Source: Gordonia amarae NBRC 15530 (GTDB taxonomy: Bacteria > Actinomycetota > Actinomycetes > Mycobacteriales > Mycobacteriaceae). From it: a DNA stretch of 64,000 nucleotides. The notes below the pieces were generated by a model. The model was not told the origin of the DNA. It was given only the letters and a program-made list of their open reading frames with translations, and ran no database searches. Location of the stretch: positions 1 to 64,000 of the forward strand of contig NZ_BAED01000028.1 in assembly GCF_000241345.1 (NCBI RefSeq). Reading direction: 5' to 3'. This document shows positions 36,601-45,614 of the stretch, in pieces (position 1 is the stretch's first letter; each line of letters begins with the position of its first letter). The translations under genes were made by a program, and so were the position numbers.

Positions 36601-37869
36601 CTGGCGTGGACCGGCGGCACCCCCTCCGGTTTTGTGATGGCAAGCTTCGTCGATAACGGCCCGATCACCGGAGCCGATTTCAGCATTGGAGCCGAGGGCG
36701 ATCAGGCGATCATCGTGGCCACCCAAACGGACGGTACTTACACCGTGTACCTTGCTGATTCGCGGACCGGTGACCGAACTGCCCTGTCAACCGCCAATCC
36801 CCAGAACGGAACCGGAACGCCCACGGTCACCTTTATCGGCAGCACCGGGATCGCGCTGCTCGCCGATGGAACAACGGTCACCTCCATCTCCGTCACCGAC
36901 TTCGCTGTTCTCCAGCAAACCGTTGTCGGTGGCGATCTGGCGTTCGACTGGGTTGTGAATCCGAACAGTCAGTTCGCCTACGGCGTCACTGCCGACCCAA
37001 CCAGCCCGGTGACGTCCGTTACCGTCGTTGAGCTCACCACCGGAACCATCACGGAGATCGCGGTTCCACCGACCTCGGCGTACGCCATCGACGCCAACGG
37101 TTCTGCGCTGTACACCTATGTACTCGACCCGTTCACGTTCTCCACGCAGGTCACCCGGACCCCGTTCGGCGATGCGGGGAATGCAATCAGCGTCACCGTG
37201 CCCGGTGCGGTTGCTGGCAACGTTCCCGAACTGTCGTGGTCGTCCTTCGATGATGCCGGGAACTACTACCTGACCACTGTCGATGTGAGCGTCGTCGCGG
37301 GCGTTCCCACTCTCGGTGCCGTCAAGGTTCACGTCTTCGATCAGGCGATGAACGAGATCGACACGATCGTCACCGACGTACCGTCCGGCCAGGTGGCAGC
37401 TATGACCTCTGTTGCCGACGGCACCGTCTACCTCATGGTCGCGGATCCCGGCAGCGCCCAGAACACGTACACGATCCACCGTGTAAGTGCCGATGGGTCG
37501 GTTGACGACCTCGCCGACGGTGTCGGCTGGGTGACCGCCGATCAGCAGCACATGTTTGTGCTCCGGACCAACGACGGCTCAGGATACAACACATTCAGCG
37601 TTCTCGACCTGACCACGGACACACAATCCGCACCGATCAGCGTCAGTACGAGTTACGACGGAGAGTTCCGGGTTTTCGAAGGCAAGTACCTCGCGATCGC
37701 CTATCACGCCGGCAGCAATGTGTACGTCCACATCCTCGATGTCGACGGGAACGCGACAGATTTCGTGATCGGCGCCGACGACTTCGAGGGCCTCATCTAT
37801 CTCGACGATCAGTTCTCCGTGATCACCTCCGGCGGCGGCTACACCCAGGCCACACTGATCCGGGCATAG
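33649..37869 (+). CDS. Large secreted surface protein with Ser/Thr-rich stalk and cadherin/VCBS-like repeats
   Basis: A 1,406-aa protein. A Sec signal peptide ends near residue 29 (GQAAA before DDDTG). Residues about 30-285 are a low-complexity Ser/Thr/Gly/Asp then Thr/Pro-rich stalk, a possible O-glycosylation region. Three cadherin/VCBS-like domains follow (about 341-435, 444-544, 554-644), each with DADGD/DHDGD/DADND calcium-type loops. The C-terminal about 520 residues consist of repeated YAY/V-x-D strands suggesting a beta-propeller. No LPXTG or anchor helix is seen. ATG 33649 has GGAG at 33639-33642; the longer frame from 33613 was rejected. Probably an adhesin or cell-envelope protein. 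Confidence 0.85.
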   Translation: MRISHKNRARLIAAAAGVSLFLNPGQAAADDDTGSGTGSGASSHSDSSGGTNTSGGNSASGDSQSTSSPGDSNPAGNSGTTGGAGGSDVTGGPDSTGGTDNTASDAGPSDDTDSGSGSSPDSTGTSGNTTPADTDTTPSDTTPADAVPSGNETAGTTRPPTETDHTEPPAPADTTVTPDTTNTWTEPTNTPTAPTTTGDTTPTTSTAESTSPDATGTADTDTTPPIGDAETPGDNSGPSEPDPTTLRPLGFTAPAFAEEPETTGEPETFSNAVFFAPPPATTPPAAPAPATPLTTLLTFFGIPPVGGPTAPTALTTPAPWTLLWWIQRTQSLLNNQTPTATSVLDPVTDGYTISLTTDDADGDPVATTVYHQPTHGTVVKNSDGAFTYTRDQNSSAADQFTIKVSDNGPHLHGLATVIGLFTGHDPHSTYVTVNIPEGTAAPANSAPVIDAIDYSPQGSDGVITGTTTATDHDGDTVTYTYTWDTTKGAIDYDTGTGAFTFTPTYTARHAAASDNATPGDKALTVTVNASDGTLSDTENFTLDILAANESVASNAPTSPLGTIDRDMNAATYGNTTGSLSGIATDADNDTLAYSVTTQGANGTVTIVGDSFTYTPDSANRAFTDTFTVTVDDGHGSTTDVTITVDTVPMYYHHIDPTNQFWDPSDAGFLTTIPAIVNPTGVVDYHVDETGNIIVNNTGSDPIMLWSITNDEVTALNAGGPATFEALVIASGSSATIPPRAGSTPFIWDQIILLQAPRGAEPILLGQIVLNDGTILSDDGIPQTPVEVTVTPGSNGAVNGVVNGHQAGTTYSVQGGTPTGGGYLTPDGGTVVFDNSSGTFVFTPEGEDQYWAGGGGPTTQAFVILADDGVNPPRAIAVTVPIDPIDLVVIDMTGLNSTDSPRYSYGVSDTSGTPILTVVDRTTAQSHAIALPSGHDNTSTVTFSADGGYAHITNSGGSTVSVIDLTTNQVIGTYIVTDNGDGTKSLAWTGGTPSGFVMASFVDNGPITGADFSIGAEGDQAIIVATQTDGTYTVYLADSRTGDRTALSTANPQNGTGTPTVTFIGSTGIALLADGTTVTSISVTDFAVLQQTVVGGDLAFDWVVNPNSQFAYGVTADPTSPVTSVTVVELTTGTITEIAVPPTSAYAIDANGSALYTYVLDPFTFSTQVTRTPFGDAGNAISVTVPGAVAGNVPELSWSSFDDAGNYYLTTVDVSVVAGVPTLGAVKVHVFDQAMNEIDTIVTDVPSGQVAAMTSVADGTVYLMVADPGSAQNTYTIHRVSADGSVDDLADGVGWVTADQQHMFVLRTNDGSGYNTFSVLDLTTDTQSAPISVSTSYDGEFRVFEGKYLAIAYHAGSNVYVHILDVDGNATDFVIGADDFEGLIYLDDQFSVITSGGGYTQATLIRA

Positions 37870-38842
37870 TCCGACACCCTGGCAGTCACCTGAGCAACCC
37901 GTGCTCGCAGGTCGCAACGCCGATCCTGCGGGCGCGGGTTGTCCGGCCGTCCCGGACTGGACCGGCAGGATCATCGGAACGGTCACGGTCGTTAAGGCCG
38001 CCTGCCGGCGCACGGACCTGTTGGACCCGGCCAGGTGGCGGTCTACGTCCAGGCCCTGGCTATTGACGGTGCAGTCACACAACGATGGCAGTCCGTTCTC
38101 GATCGTGTCGGTACTGAAATCGGCCTCACAATCACGTCAAAATCGCTGTCACGGTTGGTATTTCGCCTGAAGCGCCCGAGTCCTCGTCAACCACAGGTAG
38201 TTTGGCTGATTCGGGAAGGGATATTGGACACCGAAATGGCGGGATCGACCCAAACACTTCGCGACGTTTGGCGTGGCGTGACACCCGTCGTCGCCAGCAC
38301 CTGGAAAGCAATCTCCGACAAGCGGTAGTAATCACTCGTATGGCGACCGCATGGCCCGCGTGGTTGATCTCGTGGTCGTCACAACGGGCACGACCGCCTA
38401 TAGGCGCCCAGACGGGATCGCCGTGGTGCCACTCGCACTCCTCGGCCCATGACCCGAGGATGGATCACTCGCTCAGCTCAGAAGGCATCGCCAACCCACA
38501 CACATGCTGCAGGATCTGGATTCCGGAGCTGACAGCGTCGATCTCGTCCCGATCGCGGACAGAGGAGACGCGACCCCTCAATTGTGTCGGGAACGAAATA
38601 CACCTCACAGACGCGTCTAAATAGATGTGAAATACGAGTCTTCCCTACCAATTTTCTGGGCAACGCTCGAGATTTCGCCGATCCATAGGGTGAAAGGTAG
38701 GACCAATTCGGGACTTTTGCCACTGTGCCTGACGCGTGCAGGCAGAGACTACTGGCATGCAGTTCACCGCAACCACTCTCACGAGGCCGAACCCGGATAA
38801 CGGTGTCCGACAAACGGTAGTAATCGCTCGTAGGGTGAGCCC
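37870..38842. other. About 1 kb non-coding stretch with a diverged direct duplication, narG upstream region
   Basis: No convincing gene is present. Three short blocks recur in order about 480-500 bp apart: 38101-38145 with 38580-38624 (GTGTCGG, GAAAT, CCTCACA), 38195-38217 with 38695-38713 (AGGTAG, TTCGGGA), and 38313-38360 with 38805-38852 (CGGTAGTAATC, CATGGCCCGC). The last block of copy 2 includes the narG start; copy 1 has an equivalent ATG at 38350 followed by a 33-codon frame that also begins Met-Ala-Arg. The stretch is probably an old duplication of the narG 5' region. Confidence 0.55.
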
Positions 38843-41800
38843 ATGGCCCGCTCATCTGATGTTCAGGGGAAGGCCGCGACGGCACTCCTCGACCTCGGCC
38901 GGTTCTTCACGCGCTGGGACGAATCCGACGACGCACGCGCCGTGTTCCGCGAAGGCGGCCGCGCCGGTGACGTGTTCTACCGCGACCGGTGGAGCCACGA
39001 CAAGATCGTCCGGTCCACGCACGGCGTCAACTGCACCGGCTCGTGTTCGTGGAAGGTGTACGTCAAGGACGGCATCATCACCTGGGAGACCCAGGAAACC
39101 GACTACCCGTCGGTGGGCCCGGACCGGCCCGAATACGAGCCGCGCGGCTGCCCGCGCGGTGCGGCGTTCTCCTGGTACACCTACTCACCCACCCGTGTCC
39201 GGTACCCGTACGCCCGTGGCGTTCTCGTGGAGATGTTCCGCGAAGCCAAAGCGCGACTGGGTGATTCGGTACTCGCCTGGGCCGATGTCGTCGGCGATCC
39301 GTTGCGCAGGCGCGCCTACCAGCAGGCCCGCGGCAAGGGTGGCCTGGTACGGGTGAGCTGGGAGGAGGCGATCGACATCGCCGCCGCCGCGCACGTGCAC
39401 ACCATCAAGACCTATGGCCCCGATCGCTGTTCCGGATTCTCCCCCATTCCCGCGATGTCGATGGTGTCCCATTGTGTGGGAACCCGATTCATCCAGCTCA
39501 TCGGCGGGGTCATGACCTCGTTCTACGACTGGTATGCCGACCTGCCCGTGGCCAGCCCGCAGGTGTTCGGCGATCAGACCGACGTCCCCGAGTCCGGCGA
39601 CTGGTGGGATGCCACGTATCTGATGATGTGGGGGTCCAACGTTCCGGTCACCCGCACCCCGGACGCGCACTGGATGGCCGAGGTCCGCTACCGCGGCACC
39701 AAGGTGGTCACCGTCAGCCCGGACTATGCCGACAACACCAAGTTCGCCGACGAATGGCTGCCCGCCCAGGCAGGGACCGACGCCGCCCTCGCGATGGCGA
39801 TGGGGCACGTGATCCTCAAGGAATTCTTCGTCGACGCCCGCACCGAGTTCTTCGACAAGTATGTGCGCACCTACACCGATCTGCCGTTCCTGATCCACCT
39901 CGACGAACACGACTCCGGTTATGTGCCTGGCAAATTCGTGACCGTCGACGACCTGGGCGAGGAGGGTGACGACGCCGCGTGGCGGACGGTGCTGCTCGAC
40001 GAGGCCACCGGCGAGACCGTGATCCCCAACGGCTCCATGGGTTTCCGCTATTCCGACGACGGCAACGGCAAGTGGAACCTCGATCTCGAAGGGGTGACGC
40101 CGGCGCTCACGCTGTACGAGCGGGACGGTGCCGAACGTGTTCCGGTGTCGTTCGCCGCCTTCGACACCCCAGACGGCAGCGGCGTGGTCACCTCCCGCGG
40201 GGTGCCCGCCGTCCGCGTCGGCGGACGGCTGGTCACCACCGTCTTCGACCTGATGCTTGCCCAGTACGGCGTCGCCCGCGACGGCCTGCCCGGGCGGTGG
40301 CCCACCGGCTACGACGACGCGAACGCGCCCTACACCCCGGCCTGGCAGGCGGAGATCACCAGCGTCCCCGCCGAGGCCGCTATCCGGGTGGCCCGCGAGT
40401 TCGCACAGAACGCCGTCGACTCCGACGGCCGGTCGATGATCATCATGGGCGCCGGCATCTGCCAGTGGTTCCACGGCGACGCCACCTATCGCGCCATCCT
40501 CACCCTGTTGCTCCTCACCGGCTGCATGGGCCGCAACGGCGGCGGCTGGGCCCACTATGTGGGGCAGGAGAAGTGCCGGCCCATCACCGGCTGGATCTCG
40601 CTGGCCAACGCGCTGGACTGGTCGCGGCCACCGCGCACCATGACCGGTACGTCGTACTGGTACATGCACACCGGGCAGTGGCGCAACGACGGCTACTCCA
40701 CCGCCTCGCTCGCCTCTCCCTTGGCGACGGGTGCGCTCGGCGACCGGCACACCGCCGACGCGATCGCCCAGTCGGCACGGCTGGGCTGGATGCCGTTCTA
40801 CCCGCAGTTCAGCAGCAACCCCCTCGACGTCGCCGACGAGGCCACCGCAGCCGTCGACACCGGTGCCGCCGACAACCCGGCCGCCTATGTCGCCTCCCGG
40901 CTGCAGGACGGGACGCTGACGCCCGCAATCAGTGACGTCGACGCCCCGGAGAACTGGCCGCGCACCCTGGTGCTGTGGCGGTCCAATCTGCTCGGCTCGT
41001 CGGCCAAGGGCAACGAGTATTTCCTGCGGACGCTGCTCGGTACCCACCACAACGTGCTCGGGACCGAGAACCCGAACGCCCCGCGGCCCACCGACGTGGC
41101 CTGGCACGAGTATCCGCCCGAGGGCAAGCTCGATCTGCTGCTGTCGGCGGATTTCCGGATGACCTCGACCACTCTGCTCTCGGATGTGGTGCTGCCCGCG
41201 GCCACCTGGTATGAGAAGCACGACCTGTCGTCGACCGATATGCACCCGTATGTGCACGCCTTCTCCCCCGCCATCGACCCGCCGTGGGAGGCGAAGTCCG
41301 ACTTCGACCTGTTCCACAAACTGGCGCAGCGCCTTTCGGAGCTGTCCGGCAAGCATCTGGGGGTGCGTAAGGACCTGGTGAGCGTGCCGGTGCAGCACGA
41401 CACCCCCGGCGAGATGGCGCAGCCACACGGCCGGGTCCTGGACTGGCAGGGCGGTGCCCACCCGGTGCGGCCCGGCAAGAACGCCCCGAACTTCGTGGTG
41501 GCCGAACGTGATTACACCGCGATCGCCGACAAGCTGGCCGCCGTCGGGCCGCTCGCCGACAAACTCGGTTTCACCGTCAAGAACGTCACCTTCGACCTCA
41601 AAGAGCAGACCGAGAAGCTCGCCAAGGCGAACGGGGTGATGCTCGGCGGCGCCGCCGACGGCCGGCCCGCCATCGACACCGACGCCAAACTCGCCGAGGC
41701 GATCCTGACGCTGTCGGGCACCACCAACGGCGAACTCGCCGTGCAGGGTTTTCGCACCCTGCAGAAACGTGTCGGATTCCTGCTCGAGGACCTCGCGCGC

Positions 41801-42541
41801 GGATCGGAGGAGAAGCGGATCACCTTCGCCGACACCCAGCGCGCGCCGGTACCCGTCATCACCTCCCCCGAATGGTCCGGGTCGGAGACCGGCGGACGAC
41901 GCTACGCCCCGTTCACGGTGAACATCGAACGGCTCAAACCCTTTCACACCCTCACCGGCCGCATGCATTTCTACCTCGATCACGACTGGATGATCGACGT
42001 CGGCGAATCGCTGCCCACCTACCGCCCGCCCCTGGACATGCACAAGCTGTTCGCCGAACCCACACTGGGACCGGATGGGGCACAACAGATCACGGTCCGC
42101 TACCTGACCCCGCACTCCAAATGGTCGATCCATTCGGAATATCAGGACAACCTGTTCATGCTGTCGCTCTCCCGGGGCGGCCCCACCGCGTGGATGAGTC
42201 CGGACGACGCCGCCGCCATCGACGTCGCCGACAACGACTGGATCGAATGCACCAACGCCAACGGGGTGCTGGTGTGCCGGGCCGTGGTCAGCCACCGGAT
42301 GCCCCAAGGCGTTGTGTACGTGCATCACGCACAGGAACGCACCATCGACGTGCCCAAGTCCGAGGCCACCGGCAGGCGTGGCGGCATCCACAATTCGGTG
42401 ACCCGGCTGCTGGTCAAACCCACCCACCTCATCGGCGGTTACGCCCAGCTCTCGTACGCGTTCAACTATCTCGGACCCACCGGCAATCAGCGCGACATGG
42501 TGTCGACAATCCGCAAACGCAACCAGGAGGTGACCTACTGA
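38843..42541 (+). CDS. narG: Respiratory nitrate reductase alpha subunit
   Basis: A 1,232-aa molybdopterin-bis-MGD oxidoreductase of standard NarG length. The FS0 cluster motif is STHGVNCTGSCSWKVYVKDG, followed by TDYPSVGPDRPEYEPRGC and RGAAFSWYTYSPTRV, all diagnostic of NarG. The C-terminal region (TPHSKWSIHSEYQDNLF, RGGPTAWMSPDDA) also fits. It reduces nitrate to nitrite at the cytoplasmic face using quinol electrons supplied through NarH and NarI. No Tat signal, as expected. Its stop overlaps the narH start (TGATG), opening a five-gene coupled operon. Confidence 0.98.
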   Translation: MARSSDVQGKAATALLDLGRFFTRWDESDDARAVFREGGRAGDVFYRDRWSHDKIVRSTHGVNCTGSCSWKVYVKDGIITWETQETDYPSVGPDRPEYEPRGCPRGAAFSWYTYSPTRVRYPYARGVLVEMFREAKARLGDSVLAWADVVGDPLRRRAYQQARGKGGLVRVSWEEAIDIAAAAHVHTIKTYGPDRCSGFSPIPAMSMVSHCVGTRFIQLIGGVMTSFYDWYADLPVASPQVFGDQTDVPESGDWWDATYLMMWGSNVPVTRTPDAHWMAEVRYRGTKVVTVSPDYADNTKFADEWLPAQAGTDAALAMAMGHVILKEFFVDARTEFFDKYVRTYTDLPFLIHLDEHDSGYVPGKFVTVDDLGEEGDDAAWRTVLLDEATGETVIPNGSMGFRYSDDGNGKWNLDLEGVTPALTLYERDGAERVPVSFAAFDTPDGSGVVTSRGVPAVRVGGRLVTTVFDLMLAQYGVARDGLPGRWPTGYDDANAPYTPAWQAEITSVPAEAAIRVAREFAQNAVDSDGRSMIIMGAGICQWFHGDATYRAILTLLLLTGCMGRNGGGWAHYVGQEKCRPITGWISLANALDWSRPPRTMTGTSYWYMHTGQWRNDGYSTASLASPLATGALGDRHTADAIAQSARLGWMPFYPQFSSNPLDVADEATAAVDTGAADNPAAYVASRLQDGTLTPAISDVDAPENWPRTLVLWRSNLLGSSAKGNEYFLRTLLGTHHNVLGTENPNAPRPTDVAWHEYPPEGKLDLLLSADFRMTSTTLLSDVVLPAATWYEKHDLSSTDMHPYVHAFSPAIDPPWEAKSDFDLFHKLAQRLSELSGKHLGVRKDLVSVPVQHDTPGEMAQPHGRVLDWQGGAHPVRPGKNAPNFVVAERDYTAIADKLAAVGPLADKLGFTVKNVTFDLKEQTEKLAKANGVMLGGAADGRPAIDTDAKLAEAILTLSGTTNGELAVQGFRTLQKRVGFLLEDLARGSEEKRITFADTQRAPVPVITSPEWSGSETGGRRYAPFTVNIERLKPFHTLTGRMHFYLDHDWMIDVGESLPTYRPPLDMHKLFAEPTLGPDGAQQITVRYLTPHSKWSIHSEYQDNLFMLSLSRGGPTAWMSPDDAAAIDVADNDWIECTNANGVLVCRAVVSHRMPQGVVYVHHAQERTIDVPKSEATGRRGGIHNSVTRLLVKPTHLIGGYAQLSYAFNYLGPTGNQRDMVSTIRKRNQEVTY

Positions 42542-44205
42542 TGCGCGTCATGGCTCAGGTCGGGATGGTGATGAATCTCGACAAATGCATCGGCTGCCAC
42601 ACCTGCTCGGTCACCTGCAAACAGGCGTGGACCAACCGCGCGGGCACCGAGTACGTGTGGTTCAACAATGTGGAAACCCGCCCCGGCCAGGGCTATCCAC
42701 GCCGCTACGAGAATCAGGAGAAGTGGCGCGGCGGTTGGAAACTCAACCGGCGCGGCAAGCTGCGGCTGCGCACCGGCGGACGATTGCAGAAGCTGCTGAC
42801 CCTGTTCGCCAGCCCGGTACAGCCCACCATCGACGACTACTACGAGCCGTGGACCTACGACTACCAGACACTCGTGGAGGCACCGCTCGGGGACGATTTC
42901 CCCGTCGCCCGGCCCAAGTCGCTGCTCACCGGCGAGGACATGAAGGTCTCGTGGTCGGCCAACTGGGACGACAACCTGGGCGGCACAAGCGAACTCGGCC
43001 ACCTCGACCCGATCGTCGCCAAGCTCCGCAAGGAGTCCGAGGAGGCGATCAAGTTCAGCTTCGAGCAGACGTTCATGTTCTACCTGCCGCGCATCTGCGA
43101 ACACTGCCTCAACCCGTCGTGCATGGCATCGTGCCCGTCGGGAGCGATCTACAAGCGCAGCGAGGACGGCATCGTGCTGGTCGATCAGGACCAGTGCCGC
43201 GGCTGGCGCCAGTGCATCACCGGCTGCCCGTACAAGAAGATCTACTTCAACCACAAGTCGGGGAAAGCCGAGAAATGCACCCTCTGCTATCCGCGGGTGG
43301 AGGCCGGGCTGCCGACGGTGTGTTCGGAGACCTGCGTCGGCCGGCTGCGCTACCTCGGGGTGTTCCTCTACGATGCCGACGCGGTGACGGCCGCGGCGTC
43401 GACACCCGACGAGAAGGACCTGTACCAGGCACAACTCGACCTGCTGCTCGACCCCGACGACCCGAAGGTCGCCGCCGCCGCGCGGGAGAACGGCATCAGC
43501 GACGACTGGCTGGCGGCCGCCCGCAAATCACCGGTGTACGCGCTGGCCAAGAAGTACAAGGTGGCGCTGCCGCTGCATCCGGAATACCGCACCATGCCGA
43601 TGGTCTGGTACATCCCGCCGCTGTCCCCGATCGTCGACCTGCTCGCCGATCAGGGCCACGACGCCGAATCACACACCAACCTGTTCGGCGCCATCGACGC
43701 GCTGCGGATCCCGGTCGAGTATCTGGCCGAACTGTTCACCGCCGGTGACACCGCCGTCGTCGACGGGGTGCTGCGCAAGCTGGCGGCGATGCGGTCGTAC
43801 ATGCGTGATGTGACCCTAGGCCGCGAGACCCGGCCCGAGATCCCGGCCGCGGTCGGGATGACCGAGGAGCAGGTGTACGAGATGTACCGGCTGCTCGCCA
43901 TCGCCAAATACCAGGACCGCTACGTGATTCCGACCGCGCACAGCGAACAGGCAGGCGGTCTCGACGAGGCGGCGTGTTCGCTCGACTTCGACGGCGGACC
44001 GGGCATGTTCGACTCGGGGATCTTCGGGGAAGCCAGCGGGCGTCCGGCCCCGGTATCGGTGGAAACCTTCCACGCGCTGAAACAGCGGCAGACCAGCGAC
44101 TCGGCCGCCGGGAAATCCGCGCTCGCCGGTCGCACCAACCTTCTCAACTGGGACGGCAACGGAGTACCGGCCGGATTGTTCCCCGACAAGGAGTCACGGT
44201 CATGA
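42541..44205 (+). CDS. narH: Respiratory nitrate reductase beta subunit
   Basis: A 554-aa Fe-S protein carrying four clusters. Cysteine groups are visible as CIGCHTCSVTC, CEHCLNPSCMASCPSG, CRGWRQCITGC (the tryptophan marks the 3Fe-4S cluster) and CTLCYPRVEAG with CSETCVG. It transfers electrons from NarI haem to NarG. ATG 42541 shares its first base with the narG stop; the much longer frame that starts upstream inside narG is not real. The stop overlaps narJ (ATGA). Confidence 0.98.
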   Translation: MRVMAQVGMVMNLDKCIGCHTCSVTCKQAWTNRAGTEYVWFNNVETRPGQGYPRRYENQEKWRGGWKLNRRGKLRLRTGGRLQKLLTLFASPVQPTIDDYYEPWTYDYQTLVEAPLGDDFPVARPKSLLTGEDMKVSWSANWDDNLGGTSELGHLDPIVAKLRKESEEAIKFSFEQTFMFYLPRICEHCLNPSCMASCPSGAIYKRSEDGIVLVDQDQCRGWRQCITGCPYKKIYFNHKSGKAEKCTLCYPRVEAGLPTVCSETCVGRLRYLGVFLYDADAVTAAASTPDEKDLYQAQLDLLLDPDDPKVAAAARENGISDDWLAAARKSPVYALAKKYKVALPLHPEYRTMPMVWYIPPLSPIVDLLADQGHDAESHTNLFGAIDALRIPVEYLAELFTAGDTAVVDGVLRKLAAMRSYMRDVTLGRETRPEIPAAVGMTEEQVYEMYRLLAIAKYQDRYVIPTAHSEQAGGLDEAACSLDFDGGPGMFDSGIFGEASGRPAPVSVETFHALKQRQTSDSAAGKSALAGRTNLLNWDGNGVPAGLFPDKESRS

Positions 44206-44861
44206 GAATCCCTGTGCTGCAACGGAAACCCGCGGCCACCGACTGGCGGGTGGTGCACCAGGTCGCGTCGTGGTGCCTGAGCTACCCTGACGACCAGCTC
44301 CTGGAACTGCTGCCGACGCTGCGCGCCGCCCTCGACGAACAGCCCGACAGCGAGCCGGTGGCCCTGCTGGCCGGTGTCGTCGACACACTGCTCACCACGT
44401 CGCCCGACGATCTGCGCCACAGCTACGTCGACGTGTTCGACCTGTCCCGCAAACACACCCTGTACCTGACGTACTGGACCGACGGCGACACCCGGCGGCG
44501 AGGTGAGGCACTGGCCGCGGTCAAACAGCTCTACCGTGACAGCGGATTCGTCACCGATCTGCGCGGCGAACTGCCCGACCACCTGCCGATCGTCCTGGAG
44601 TTCTGCGCCCGCGCCGACCCGGAAGGCGGTGTCGCCTTTCTCGGCCGATACCGCACCGCGCTCGAGCAGATCGGGCGGGCCCTGCGCGAGCGGGGCAGCG
44701 GGTACGCCGACGTCCTCACCGCCCTCACGCTGACCCTGCCGGAGGCGCCGGACACGTTCGCGCCCGCGCCGGCGCAGATTCCGGTCGAGACGGTGGGCCT
44801 GGAACCCTACGACCCCCGCCTGCTGCCGCTGAACCCGGTGGCCGGACCGGCCCGGAGGTAA
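44202..44861 (+). CDS. narJ: Nitrate reductase molybdenum cofactor assembly chaperone
   Basis: A 219-aa NarJ/DmsD-type all-helical chaperone needed to insert the molybdenum cofactor into NarG before membrane attachment; it is not part of the mature enzyme. Typical segments are WRVVHQVASWCLSYPDDQLL, YVDVFDLSRKHTLYLTYWTDGD and LPDHLPIVLEF. The ATG at 44202 overlaps the narH stop and narI begins 3 bp after its stop. Confidence 0.97.
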   Translation: MRIPVLQRKPAATDWRVVHQVASWCLSYPDDQLLELLPTLRAALDEQPDSEPVALLAGVVDTLLTTSPDDLRHSYVDVFDLSRKHTLYLTYWTDGDTRRRGEALAAVKQLYRDSGFVTDLRGELPDHLPIVLEFCARADPEGGVAFLGRYRTALEQIGRALRERGSGYADVLTALTLTLPEAPDTFAPAPAQIPVETVGLEPYDPRLLPLNPVAGPARR

Positions 44862-44864
44862 CCG

Positions 44865-45614
44865 ATGGATATCGTTCTGTGGGGTGTGATCCCCTATGTG
44901 ACCTTGCTTCTCGTGATCGGTGGCACCATCTGGCGGTACCGTTACGACAAATTCGGCTGGACCACACGCTCGTCCGAGCTCTACGAGTCTCGGCTGCTGC
45001 GTATCGCCTCACCACTGTTCCACTACGGCATCCTCGTGGTGATCGCCGGCCACGCCATCGGCCTGGTGATCCCCGAATCGTGGACCGAATTCTTCGGCAT
45101 CTCCGAGGACCTCTACCACTGGACGGCCGCCATCTCGGGCCTCATCGCCGCCGCCGCGACCGTGGTGGGTTGCGCGCTGCTCATCTACCGGCGCAGACGC
45201 ACCGGGCCTGTGTTCATGGCCACCACCCGCAACGACAAACTCATGTACGTCGTACTCGTCTCCGCGTTGCTGGCAGGCACGTTCATCACCCTCGTCGGCG
45301 CCGTCGACCCGCACGGCGAGGGCGTCAACTACCGGGAGACCGTCGCCCCCTGGTTCCGGTCGATCTTCTACCTGCACCCCGATATCGACGCGATGTCCGA
45401 GGCCCCGTTGCGCTTTCACGTGCACGTACTGATCGGGATGGCGCTGTTCTGCCTTGTCCCGTTCACCCGTCTCATCCACATCTTCACCGCGCCACTGCAT
45501 TACCTGTTCCGGCCCTACATCGTCTACCGCAGCCGCGACCGGATGCCCGCCCCGGGCGCTCGGCCGGCACGACGTGGTTGGGCTCCCGTCGGAGTGAAGG
45601 ATCGCGACCAGTGA
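44865..45614 (+). CDS. narI: Respiratory nitrate reductase gamma subunit (cytochrome b)
   Basis: A 249-aa membrane protein with five hydrophobic helices. Haem-ligand histidines are expected in FHYGILVVIAGHAIGLVIP and in LRFHVHVLIGMALF with TRLIHIFTAPLHYLF, the standard NarI pattern. It oxidises menaquinol at the outer membrane face and passes electrons to NarH, contributing to proton-motive force. GTGA overlap with the following transporter gene indicates co-expression. Confidence 0.97.
   Translation: MDIVLWGVIPYVTLLLVIGGTIWRYRYDKFGWTTRSSELYESRLLRIASPLFHYGILVVIAGHAIGLVIPESWTEFFGISEDLYHWTAAISGLIAAAATVVGCALLIYRRRRTGPVFMATTRNDKLMYVVLVSALLAGTFITLVGAVDPHGEGVNYRETVAPWFRSIFYLHPDIDAMSEAPLRFHVHVLIGMALFCLVPFTRLIHIFTAPLHYLFRPYIVYRSRDRMPAPGARPARRGWAPVGVKDRDQ

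Noticed and set aside
38035-38328. 97-codon frame between the surface protein and narG
   Set aside because: No recognisable domain, no good ribosome site, and it overlaps one copy of the diverged duplication.
38478-38885. 135-codon minus-strand frame running into the narG start
   Set aside because: No similarity seen, and it would overlap the narG promoter and start.
39185-42427. 1,080-codon minus-strand frame opposite narG
   Set aside because: Shadow of a high-GC gene; narG is certain on the plus strand.
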